The position numbers were made by a program, and so were the translations under genes. DNA of 48,498 bases from JAFGTX01 sp942492225 (GTDB lineage: Bacteria > Bacillota > Clostridia > Peptostreptococcales > Acidaminobacteraceae): the NCBI GenBank assembly GCA_942492225.1, contig CALODS010000032.1:1-48498 (forward strand), given 5' to 3'. Shown in pieces: positions 42,067-48,498 of the stretch. Position 1 is the stretch's first letter. Each line of letters starts with the position of its first letter. The notes beneath the pieces are model-generated. The model saw only the letters and a program-made list of their open reading frames with translations. It searched no databases and was not told the origin of the DNA.

Positions 42067-42489
42067 TTATTTATCTACCGTAGGTAATGATCGGTGTCCT
42101 AGTCCAATGACAATATCATTTAGGTGAAGTAAACCAATACTCATAAAAATAGCAACACTTAAATGTTCTCCTTGTCTTGCAATACCAATCTTACCACCTG
42201 CGCTTAATCCATGAGATTTTACTGCTATTTGTGCCAAGGCCTCTCTTGTGGCACCTGCGACAGCACCATCATGCACATGCACATCTTTAATAATATCATT
42301 CTTTTTTGAGGCGACCAATGCACGTTCTAACACCTTTGTTGTTATATCAGGAAACTTCCCCCCTATATCTATGGCCACACATTTAAAGCCATTTGCTTTA
42401 AATTCTTTTCTTAACAAGATTTCTTCTTCACGGCTAGACATAGCGAGACGCACCGCTACTTTTGCAACTTCAGTACTTTGATTCATCAT
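42067..42489 (-). CDS. hutP: HutP-family RNA-binding antiterminator
   Basis: A 140-residue protein with the HutP-family C-terminal core: VHVHDGAVAGATREALAQI, then GGKIGIARQGEHLSVAIF and IGLLHLNDIVIGLGHRSLP. Bacillus HutP binds L-histidine and a divalent metal, then binds UAG-containing RNA to stop transcription termination in the hut operon. The His-rich VHVHDG and GLGHR segments fit ligand/metal binding. No histidine-degradation genes are in this window. The gene sits directly upstream of an attenuator-like leader for an ABC transporter. AGGAGG precedes tandem ATGs. Dyads in its own upstream region (AGTAACTT 42501, AAGTTACT 42537, TTACTTAAGTAA 42540) may control it. Confidence 0.85.
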   Translation of the reverse strand: MMNQSTEVAKVAVRLAMSSREEEILLRKEFKANGFKCVAIDIGGKFPDITTKVLERALVASKKNDIIKDVHVHDGAVAGATREALAQIAVKSHGLSAGGKIGIARQGEHLSVAIFMSIGLLHLNDIVIGLGHRSLPTVDK

Positions 42490-42553
42490 ATTGCCTCCTG
42501 AGTAACTTACTTTTTCAATATTAGTTTACACTACTAAAGTTACTTAAGTAAAG

Positions 42554-42967
42554 TTATAATGCTTTTTCAAGTAATTTGTTTGACAGTATATCAATCAAAA
42601 TTGTACCACCTATAATAATCATAAATGTAATGGTATAACTTGAATCCCCTATACGTATTGCAATGATATCCGTCACTACCAATATAAAGGCTAAAAACGA
42701 CGCGACACCAAAATAACTACCTGAAATAATTGAAGCGATTAATGAGATGAGAAGTGTACGCTCATCCTTATGTTTATATCGTCTTGGGATAGAAATTTTT
42801 ATTTTTATCACTGTACCTACTAAAACACCAACTATTATTCCAATGATTACAGCCTTCATTTCTCCCGTTTTATTTAATACGATTAATGCAAAACATCCCG
42901 AAATTATTAATATTGCTAATACAAATGCTTGAATTTTACATATCTTTATCAGTAATTCTTTATTCAT
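42554..42967 (-). CDS. Four-TM membrane protein partnered with XRE regulator
   Basis: A 137-residue hydrophobic protein with four membrane helices (about 10-32, 38-56, 75-98, 106-128) and a basic cytosolic loop IPRRYKHKDERT between the second and third. DER before a helix is typical of the DUF2178-like small membrane proteins that accompany XRE regulators in Firmicutes. The start at 42967 follows GAGGAGG and overlaps the XRE stop codon by eight bases, so the pair is coupled. Function unknown. Confidence 0.75.
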   Translation of the reverse strand: MNKELLIKICKIQAFVLAILIISGCFALIVLNKTGEMKAVIIGIIVGVLVGTVIKIKISIPRRYKHKDERTLLISLIASIISGSYFGVASFLAFILVVTDIIAIRIGDSSYTITFMIIIGGTILIDILSNKLLEKAL

Positions 42968-43166
42968 CGCCATCCTCCTCATAAACAAATAATATTTCAA
43001 TTGCTTGGCCAAATACTTTTGACAATTTAAATGCAAGTGTAATTGACGGGTTATACTTACCTGATTCTAGTGAATTAATTGTCTGCCTACTGACACCAAC
43101 CATTTCTCCTAAAACACTTTGAGATAAGTTAGATAACTGCCTAAATTCTTTTATTCTATTCTTCAT
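42960..43166 (-). CDS. XRE-family helix-turn-helix regulator (YozG-like)
   Basis: A 68-residue single-domain repressor: KEFRQLSNLSQSVLGEMVGV with the recognition helix SRQTINSLESGKYNPSI, then ALAFKLSKVF-like dimer part and EILFVYEEDG. The start at 43166 follows GGAGGTG; an upstream TTG lies within that site. The gene heads a two-gene operon and its promoter is covered by two copies of a GTAAAGT-type dyad, so it very likely represses itself. Confidence 0.9.
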   Translation of the reverse strand: MKNRIKEFRQLSNLSQSVLGEMVGVSRQTINSLESGKYNPSITLAFKLSKVFGQAIEILFVYEEDGDE

Positions 43167-43178
43167 TGTCACCTCCAA

Positions 43179-43198
43179 GTGTAAAGTTTACTTTACAC
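43179..43198. promoter_or_regulatory. Operator 1 of XRE operon
   Basis: GTGTAAAGTTTACTTTACAC is a perfect 8-4-8 inverted repeat between the -10 and the ribosome site. Confidence 0.75.
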
Positions 43199-43202
43199 GC
43201 TC

Positions 43203-43231
43203 ACTATAACATCATCTAAAAAATGTGTCAA
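43203..43231 (-). promoter_or_regulatory. Promoter of the XRE operon
   Basis: On the minus strand TTGACA (43231-43226), 17 bases, TATAGT (43208-43203). It is flanked and overlapped by the two operator copies. Confidence 0.8.
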
Positions 43232-43243
43232 GTTTACTTTACA
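43226..43243. promoter_or_regulatory. Operator 2 of XRE operon
   Basis: TGTCAAGTTTACTTTACA repeats the core of operator 1 (one changed half-site) and overlaps the -35. Confidence 0.65.
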
Positions 43244-43412
43244 TTTCAAATAGCAACTAAGACTGTTTCGGACTAAAAAATTTTCCAATAACTTATGCGA
43301 AATCCTTCATCATATTATGTCTTATAAAGTTGCTTATTTTTTAAAGAAGTTGTAAAGTTAAATGGACTTATGAAGTAATCATATGCAGAAAACAGCATCT
43401 ATAGGAGGACTC

Positions 43413-43925
43413 ATGGAAGATAAACAACGATTAAAAGTCATCAATAAACAAGAAAATAGTCGAGATTGTTTGGTTTGTGGATTGGAAAATGACTTTGGAC
43501 TAAAAGCTTCTTTTTATGCATTAGAAAACAATGAAGTACTAGCGATTTTTACTGGAAAAAATCATCATCAAAGTTATCCAGGACGCCTACACGGTGGACT
43601 CACTGGTGCAATGTTAGATGAAACAATTGGTAGAGCAATCATGTTAGAAAATCCAAGTATTTTTGGCGTTACGGTTGAACTCACCCTAAAATATAAGAAA
43701 CCTGTTCCTCTTGATGAGGAAATTAGAGTTATTGGCCGTATCACAAAAAGTAATCGTAGAATTTTTGAAGGTACTGGAGAACTTCTCTTAAAAGATGGTT
43801 CTATTGCAGCCACCGCCACAGGAAAATATATGGTCATGCCTTTAGAAAAAATTATGGAAGATCAAAATGAATTGGATTGGCAGGTCATTGAAATGGATAG
43901 CGATCCAACTGAAATAAAACTTTAA
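43413..43925 (+). CDS. PaaI/YigI-like hotdog-fold thioesterase
   Basis: A 170-residue protein with the hotdog motif RLHGGLTGAMLDETIGRA (HGG...D/E catalytic pattern) and the strand ELTLKYKKPVPLDEEIRV. CLVCGLEN near the N-terminus is common in this thioesterase branch. It is expected to hydrolyse acyl-CoA thioesters; the substrate is unknown. AGGAGG seven bases before ATG 43413 fixes the start; an earlier in-frame ATG has no such site. It is monocistronic. Confidence 0.88.
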   Translation: MEDKQRLKVINKQENSRDCLVCGLENDFGLKASFYALENNEVLAIFTGKNHHQSYPGRLHGGLTGAMLDETIGRAIMLENPSIFGVTVELTLKYKKPVPLDEEIRVIGRITKSNRRIFEGTGELLLKDGSIAATATGKYMVMPLEKIMEDQNELDWQVIEMDSDPTEIKL

Positions 43926-43947
43926 CATAATGGAATACGTCAAAAAT

Positions 43948-43976
43948 GGATGAATAGGTACTCATCCCTTTTTTTG
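43948..43976 (+). terminator. Terminator of the thioesterase gene
   Basis: GGATGA / TCATCC stem with an eight-base loop, followed by a T-rich tail (CCTTTTTTT). Confidence 0.75.
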
Positions 43977-44016
43977 TCCACAGCTTATTTATATGCATTT
44001 ATTTTCACCGATAAGC

Positions 44017-44685
44017 CTATATACCATAGGGTTTAGCAAAACTTTCATCTTCTGTTACATTGTTTTTTTTCAGTAGTTTTTTCCAGTAAAAGTGATTCAT
44101 TACTTTTACAACTCTATTCATTACCCATTGATTTTGTTGGCGTTGCTGCTCAATTCCAGCGAATGTTTTTACTTGTGATAAATTAAATCCATCTTTTACT
44201 GAATAACTTTGACCAATTTCATGCAGACCTTTAATAACTTTATGATTTTTTTTGAGATTCTTTATTTTTGATAACCCATCACACCCACCTTTTATGATTG
44301 TGCCTGAGTAATTCGCGCCTCTATCAATTGTCCAGTCCTTAAAATATTGTTCAATAGGTCGTGCATGAATTGCTTCAGGAAATCCATATTGAACCATAAA
44401 CCCTATATGTTTTCCTCTTAATGAAACAAACGATTCTTCTATTTGCTCAAATAATTCTAACAATCCTGCTGGCATTGCATTACCATAGAGGGGAAATCCA
44501 ACAATTAAATGTGTCGTGTTATCAATTTCCATTACAAGTTCCTCTAGTGTCTTCACTTTTGAAAGTGACAACTGTTGTATGTTGGCAAAGTCACTTTTTA
44601 TCAAACCCGTTCTAAGGGCATTTAGCATAATTTCTGTGTTACTGCCTATTTTCTTCGGCGATCCATTAATTATTAATAAGTTCAT
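44017..44685 (-). CDS. NAD(P)H-dependent FMN reductase-like flavoprotein
   Basis: A 222-residue flavodoxin-fold protein. The N-terminal LLIINGSPKKIGSNTEIM carries the phosphate-binding GSP loop, and VGFPLYGNAMPAGLLELFEQ is the second FMN-contact region (usually SPxYxxxxP). A C-terminal 60-residue basic extension is unassigned. Its start overlaps the end of the preceding flavodoxin-like gene by 20 bases. It is probably an iron-sulfur-free flavin oxidoreductase acting with that partner. Confidence 0.8.
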   Translation of the reverse strand: MNLLIINGSPKKIGSNTEIMLNALRTGLIKSDFANIQQLSLSKVKTLEELVMEIDNTTHLIVGFPLYGNAMPAGLLELFEQIEESFVSLRGKHIGFMVQYGFPEAIHARPIEQYFKDWTIDRGANYSGTIIKGGCDGLSKIKNLKKNHKVIKGLHEIGQSYSVKDGFNLSQVKTFAGIEQQRQQNQWVMNRVVKVMNHFYWKKLLKKNNVTEDESFAKPYGI

Positions 44686-45199
44686 TTATTACTCCTTCTA
44701 TGCCATCTGACATGTATGCAATTGATTGACGACCTTTCGCAGATTGACCATATATTGCTTGAACATGATGACCATTTTCTCTGTCATCTAAAAGTATTAA
44801 TTGCCTTGGTTGATGGGTATACCTTCTGAGATGTCCCATTCTATCACCATTCATTTTTAAATAGGGATGGATCAAAGGTAATTGTCGATCGATAAACCGT
44901 TTGGCATGGGCACTTATAAAGGACATTTTCACTGGCGAAGCAATTACAACGACATCCGTTTTAAGCAAGTCACTAAAGAGATTCGACATATCATCCTTCC
45001 AAATACATATTCCAGGTGTTTTCAGCCAACAATTGTAACAGCCGATACAATCCTTTAACGCTAACTGACTTAGTTCAATTTTTTTCACTTCATGCCCATT
45101 ATTTACTAGATTAAATTCAATCTCTTTTAAACTTCTTTTAAACTGAATGTCCTCTTTCGTCTCCTGCTTATTTTGACCATTTAATATTAAAAATTTCAT
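44666..45199 (-). CDS. Flavodoxin-family NADPH-dependent oxidoreductase
   Basis: A 177-residue flavodoxin-fold protein with LILNGQ at the FMN phosphate site, the cysteine pair region DCIGCYNCWLKTPGICIWKDDM typical of the iron-sulfur flavoprotein-like reductases, and IASPVKMSFISAHAKRFIDR as the second flavin loop. It overlaps the upstream zinc-finger gene by four bases (ATGA). Together the three genes form an operon; the two flavoproteins likely form a redox pair. Confidence 0.82.
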   Translation of the reverse strand: MKFLILNGQNKQETKEDIQFKRSLKEIEFNLVNNGHEVKKIELSQLALKDCIGCYNCWLKTPGICIWKDDMSNLFSDLLKTDVVVIASPVKMSFISAHAKRFIDRQLPLIHPYLKMNGDRMGHLRRYTHQPRQLILLDDRENGHHVQAIYGQSAKGRQSIAYMSDGIEGVINELINN

Positions 45200-46173
45200 T
45201 CTTTCTCCTTCGCACGCGCCCTGCTCTTCATCACATTGCTGCTATTTCTACAACTTGGTCCACAGTATTTTTCCCGTTTCGTTAAGGCAATATAAAAACC
45301 TTTACAATGCGTACATCTGTTTAATGTTATTCTTTTATCTGTTACAGCAAACCCATAAATTGTTTGTATTGCAGTTTTCAAAGAATCAAATTCCCACGCA
45401 ATCATCGTTTGATCCCTTTGATTAATGGTAAAACTTATTTTAGACGCTTCAAATACATTGGCCATAATAGTAACCGATTCTGTTAAGTTTTTAGCTGATG
45501 TTTTATAAGTTTGAAGTTGATCATAATGTTTAGATAACATGGCTGTATAATTTAATAACCACTCTGCCTTTTCCGAATAAAAACTAGAGAAAATCAAATC
45601 TAAAATCATGGGCCGTTTTCCATAAAATCTTGGCGTATCTTCGTATTTCACTAAGTATCCTACACCTTTGTAAGTGTCAATGGAAAGTGAGCCTTCTTCT
45701 ACAAATGGTGTAAACAATTTAATATAATCTTCTGTAGACATCATACGTTCTTTTAAACCCATACTGTTTTGGGTCATAATTAGCACGTCTTGATCGCCTA
45801 TTATATTTCTGTTGTATGAGCTTGCACTCGCAAAACCCATCAGTCCATAAGCAGTAACATAACTAAGTAATGATACTTTGATTTCTTCCCACATCACCTT
45901 TGCTTTTCTTTTTTTATAAGGGCTTTCATCAATTTCTTTTAGCAATTCTTTATAGTGATTATAGGCATCACCCAATTTTAGTGTATCAATCAATAAATCT
46001 TCTGCAACTTCAAAGGGATCGTACAGTTCAAGACGTTCAGCAGAAGAAGGTACTATATATAATGCTCCACCTTCTGATTCAATATACTTGTATGTTTTAA
46101 ATCTTATCCAGTCCGTTGAAAATTGTCCCTCTAAACTGATTTTTTTTTCATTGTGTTCTTTCATTTTTGTCAT
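45196..46173 (-). CDS. Zinc-finger protein, CGNR/DUF6076-like, of unknown function
   Basis: A 325-residue soluble protein. The last 45 residues carry CTHC-x3-F-x8-KYCGPSCRN followed by a basic tail (KSRARAKEKE), similar to the CGNR zinc finger often found at the C-terminus of regulators. The first 280 residues are mostly helical and unrecognised. It is the first gene of an operon with two flavodoxin-like proteins. AAGGT precedes ATG 46173; ATG 46164 is an alternative. A dyad at 46205-46221 upstream may be its operator. A regulatory role is inference. Confidence 0.7.
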   Translation of the reverse strand: MTKMKEHNEKKISLEGQFSTDWIRFKTYKYIESEGGALYIVPSSAERLELYDPFEVAEDLLIDTLKLGDAYNHYKELLKEIDESPYKKRKAKVMWEEIKVSLLSYVTAYGLMGFASASSYNRNIIGDQDVLIMTQNSMGLKERMMSTEDYIKLFTPFVEEGSLSIDTYKGVGYLVKYEDTPRFYGKRPMILDLIFSSFYSEKAEWLLNYTAMLSKHYDQLQTYKTSAKNLTESVTIMANVFEASKISFTINQRDQTMIAWEFDSLKTAIQTIYGFAVTDKRITLNRCTHCKGFYIALTKREKYCGPSCRNSSNVMKSRARAKEKE

Positions 46174-46204
46174 TCGAGACCTTGTGCCTCGCCTCCATTT
46201 TTAC

Positions 46205-46221
46205 TAACAAGCGCTTTGTTA
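46205..46221. promoter_or_regulatory. Dyad upstream of the zinc-finger/flavodoxin operon
   Basis: TAACAA-GCGCT-TTGTTA, a 6-5-6 inverted repeat 32 bases upstream of the first start codon. A candidate operator. Confidence 0.4.
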
Positions 46222-46342
46222 ATTGAAGTATATGTAATTGCAAATAACTCGTCAACTATTACATTTTTTACTTCACGTCCTTTACCTTGCAAACACTAGA
46301 TAGAAAAAGAAAAAGAAAAATAATATAAATATTTTTTTAATC

Positions 46343-46374
46343 AAAAAAAATGATGTTATTAGTTAACACCATTT
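46343..46374 (-). terminator. Terminator of the M20 peptidase gene
   Basis: On the minus strand AAATGGTGTTA pairs with TAACATCATTT (one G-T pair, five-base loop) and is followed by T-rich sequence. Confidence 0.75.
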
Positions 46375-46402
46375 TTAATAAATTGACTGACATTTTCAAT
46401 CA

Positions 46403-47557
46403 TTAACATTCTCTTTTATTCAATTTTATTGCTTCAAGAAGCGTTGTATCACTCATAATATCTAATCCTGTTTGTACAAAGGCTACAATAACTTTCTTCA
46501 TTTGATCTAATGCAAAAGAGGTTTGAGTTGCATCAGCGAACGCTAGTGTATGACCTGCAATTGATTGATTGGCAATAGCAAATAAAGGGTGAACGGTTGG
46601 ACAAACATAACTGACATTACCAGCATCAGCAGATCCTAATTCTACATCTTTATCTGTCATCCCTTCTAAATCTACAGCATTAAAATGCTTTTCAACTAAT
46701 TGTATTAATGGAAAATTGGGTAACATATTGTCATAACTCTTTTCATAATTACGCATATTAAGTTTAGTGCCTGTCGCAAGCGCTGAACCTCTTGCACAAT
46801 TTTTCACTTTCTCAACAACATCTTTGAGATATTCTTTTTCTGTTGCCCTTACGTAAAATTGAGCAACCGCTCTCTCTGGAACAATATTTGCAGCCAAACC
46901 ACCTTCAGTAATTATACCGTGAACCCGTGTGCTAGAAAGTAAATGTTCTCGCAAGGCATTTACACTATTAAATAGACCTATAACACCATCTAATGCATTA
47001 ATGCCTTTATCAGGATTTGCTGCAGCATGGGCCGTTTTTCCTAAAAATTCAAACTCAATAGCTTCCATCGCGAGACATTCTATCCGTACAACGCTTTGAG
47101 TTGAAGGATGAGCAATAAGAGCCACATCAATTTCTTCAAAAACACCTGACGCGACCATATCAACTTTTGCACCATCATTTTCTTCGGCTGGCGTTCCCAA
47201 TACAATGACGGTCCCGCCAATTTCATCGACTAACTTTGATAAAACGATACCTGTACCAATAGCAATAGTCGCAATCATATTATGACCACAGCCATGACCA
47301 ATACCTGGTAAAGCGTCATATTCAGCCATATATGCAATGGTTGGACCAGCCTTATTTGATGCGTATGTGGCTTTAAAAGCTGTTGGAATACCAATAAATT
47401 CTCGTTGCACATCAAAATGATGGTTTTCTAAAATATCAGTTAACTTACTATATGCTTTATATTCTTCGTTTCCCAACTCAGGATTTTCATATAAAAATTT
47501 ATTTAAATCTAATAGTTCTTTTTGAATAATATCAATTTGCTTAATAATTTTTTCCAT
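46403..47557 (-). CDS. M20-family metallopeptidase/amidohydrolase
   Basis: A 384-residue cytosolic hydrolase of the M20D type (AbgB/PM20D2-like). Zinc and catalytic residues are visible: GHGCGHNMIA (His ligand), GTPAEENDGAK (general-base Glu and Glu ligand), LIAHPS (His), and the C-terminal IANQSIAGHTLAFA (His). A dimerisation domain lies in the middle (AAANPDKGINALDGVI). It probably cleaves N-acyl amino acids or dipeptides. GAGGGG lies before ATG. It is monocistronic, with a terminator after it. Confidence 0.92.
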   Translation of the reverse strand: MEKIIKQIDIIQKELLDLNKFLYENPELGNEEYKAYSKLTDILENHHFDVQREFIGIPTAFKATYASNKAGPTIAYMAEYDALPGIGHGCGHNMIATIAIGTGIVLSKLVDEIGGTVIVLGTPAEENDGAKVDMVASGVFEEIDVALIAHPSTQSVVRIECLAMEAIEFEFLGKTAHAAANPDKGINALDGVIGLFNSVNALREHLLSSTRVHGIITEGGLAANIVPERAVAQFYVRATEKEYLKDVVEKVKNCARGSALATGTKLNMRNYEKSYDNMLPNFPLIQLVEKHFNAVDLEGMTDKDVELGSADAGNVSYVCPTVHPLFAIANQSIAGHTLAFADATQTSFALDQMKKVIVAFVQTGLDIMSDTTLLEAIKLNKREC

Positions 47558-47687
47558 CAGAGCACCCCTCTTTATATATTAAATACAAGTATAGAATAAT
47601 TATAATCAAAATACAATATTTATACATCGTTAGAATATGATAAACTATTTATAGACAGAATTGTCATACTATTAGGGGGATTTGTAT

Positions 47688-48110
47688 ATGGAAAAAACAA
47701 AATTGATAAAATATGCTGTAATTGGTATAGGTATTGCTGTGCTAGTTATCGTTGGCAAACCTGCATTTTCAGTATTGTTTGGCGGAACATTCATCGTATT
47801 ATTTTTAGCACCACTGGTTATTTTAGCAACTTCGATGTCAACGAGCAAAAAATTAAATGAACTCATTGACAATTACAAGTCCACAAAAGAACTGCACTAT
47901 GTTACACAAGTATCGAATTATATTATCGCTAAAAAATATAAAGGACCCGTTGATTTTAAGTTTTTTGGTAAGATGAAAGATTTTTATGCATTGGTTGAAC
48001 AAGATCCGAATGCGACAGTAGAAATGATCGAGCAACTGAAAAGTGCGTTAATCGTATACAATATCAAAGTTGAACCTGAAATTGATGAAACGCTTTTGGA
48101 AACAATATAA
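47688..48110 (+). CDS. Small membrane protein of unknown function
   Basis: A 140-residue protein with two membrane helices (about 8-24 and 30-50) and a soluble helical C-terminal domain of about 85 residues. GGGGG eight bases before ATG 47688 sets the start. No family was recognised. It is monocistronic, followed by a strong terminator. Confidence 0.7.
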   Translation: MEKTKLIKYAVIGIGIAVLVIVGKPAFSVLFGGTFIVLFLAPLVILATSMSTSKKLNELIDNYKSTKELHYVTQVSNYIIAKKYKGPVDFKFFGKMKDFYALVEQDPNATVEMIEQLKSALIVYNIKVEPEIDETLLETI

Positions 48111-48142
48111 ACACAAACAACTAATAATCATTTGCAAGGTAA

Positions 48143-48176
48143 AAAAGGACATCTCTTTAATAAGAGATGTCCTTTT
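48143..48176. terminator. Bidirectional terminator
   Basis: AAAAGGACATCTCTT / AAGAGATGTCCTTTT perfect 15-bp stem with a four-base loop. It serves the small membrane protein gene and the convergent binding-protein gene. Confidence 0.92.
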
Positions 48177-48190
48177 ATGAGGGAATTACA

Positions 48191-48498
48191 CTATTTTACC
48201 AACATTAAATCTACTGGAATATACGCTTCTAACTTCTCTCCGTTAAGTGCCTTCATAGCACTTTCAACACCTAATTCACCAATCTTAGCTGGTTGTTGTG
48301 CGACCGTTGCTGCCATTTGTCCATCTTCTACTGACTTAACTGCATCATCCGTTGCATCAAATCCCACCACTAAAATATCTCTTTTAGATACTTCAATTGC
48401 TTTTAATGCGCCCAATGCCATTTCATCATTATGTGCAAAGACTGCGTTAATTTCAGGTTGTGCTTGTAATATATTTTCCATTACTGAAAGACCTTTTG
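48191..48498 (-). CDS. Ribose-type ABC substrate-binding protein, C-terminal part (cut by window edge)
   Basis: The last 102 codons of a periplasmic-binding protein of the RbsB family. Landmarks are KGLSVMENILQAQPEINAVF split as KGLSVMENIL and INAVFAHNDEMALGA, then ILVVGFDATDD, GQMAATVAQQP and IPVDLMLVK. The frame is open to the edge (KGLSV before the first ATG), so the gene continues beyond 48498. In a complete locus it would be expected to follow rbsA/rbsC-type genes. A terminator lies directly downstream. Confidence 0.92.
   Translation of the reverse strand, partial: KGLSVMENILQAQPEINAVFAHNDEMALGALKAIEVSKRDILVVGFDATDDAVKSVEDGQMAATVAQQPAKIGELGVESAMKALNGEKLEAYIPVDLMLVK

Overview
The window is AT-rich chromosomal DNA from an anaerobic bacterium of the class Clostridia (low-GC Firmicutes). 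This rests on GGAGG-type ribosome binding sites, consensus sigma-A promoters, abundant intrinsic terminators, many 4Fe-4S/ferredoxin proteins, NifX/MinD-type metallocluster genes, MocR, YczE and HutP-type proteins, and very few oxygen-linked functions. I cannot place the genus from sequence alone. No rRNA, tRNA, CRISPR array, complete insertion sequence or origin was seen.

Layout. 1-5.1 kb: a small protein with a degenerate P-loop, a frameshifted MFS transporter followed by mtnN (MTA/SAH nucleosidase), then a MocR-type regulator divergent from a YczE-like membrane protein with direct-repeat operators between them. 5.1-6.5 kb: an hgcA-hgcB pair (the mercury methylation corrinoid protein and its ferredoxin). 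The 5' end of hgcA carries in-frame stop codons. 6.6-11 kb: a stand-alone B3/B4-domain protein and an ABC-2 exporter operon that ends in an ArsR-type regulator. 11-15.2 kb: a cytosolic reductive-dehalogenase-like corrinoid/Fe-S protein beside a four-gene NifX-NifX-MinD/ferredoxin-MinD/ferredoxin operon with a palindromic operator. 15.3-18.7 kb: deoxynucleoside kinase, a lipoprotein, an M29 aminopeptidase and a zinc-ribbon protein.

18.7-30.7 kb is rich in signalling. A Cache histidine kinase and an OmpR-type regulator flank a YjiH-family membrane protein. There is a HAD phosphatase, an OmpR regulator-kinase pair with a frameshifted yaiI/yqxD gene downstream, a lipoprotein with an HExxH metalloprotease motif, and a second regulator-kinase pair. 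30.7-34.2 kb holds a nitroreductase and a PC4/YdbC protein, then a gene-poor stretch of fragments with a tiny signal-peptide ORF, and two unrecognised secreted or membrane-anchored proteins. 34.2-38.7 kb: a Cache-GGDEF-HD-GYP protein and an orphan Cache kinase.

38.8-42.5 kb is the most unusual part. An ABC transporter of the TrpXYZ/COG2984 type is preceded by hairpin repeats, a perfect 32-bp inverted repeat, and a structured leader with a consensus promoter, a terminator and a clear competing antiterminator. A HutP-family (histidine-dependent RNA-binding) protein is encoded just upstream. 42.5-48.5 kb: an autoregulated XRE/membrane-protein pair, a hotdog thioesterase, an operon of two flavodoxin-like proteins with a zinc-finger protein, an M20 peptidase, a small membrane protein, and the C-terminal end of a ribose-type ABC binding protein cut by the window edge.

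Most interesting: hgcAB with a broken start next to other corrinoid/Fe-S genes, and the HutP-leader-ABC locus, which looks like a transcription attenuator that may answer to HutP. Two genes (MFS, yaiI) are each one homopolymer base out of frame, so either local sequence errors or real gene decay must be considered for hgcA too.
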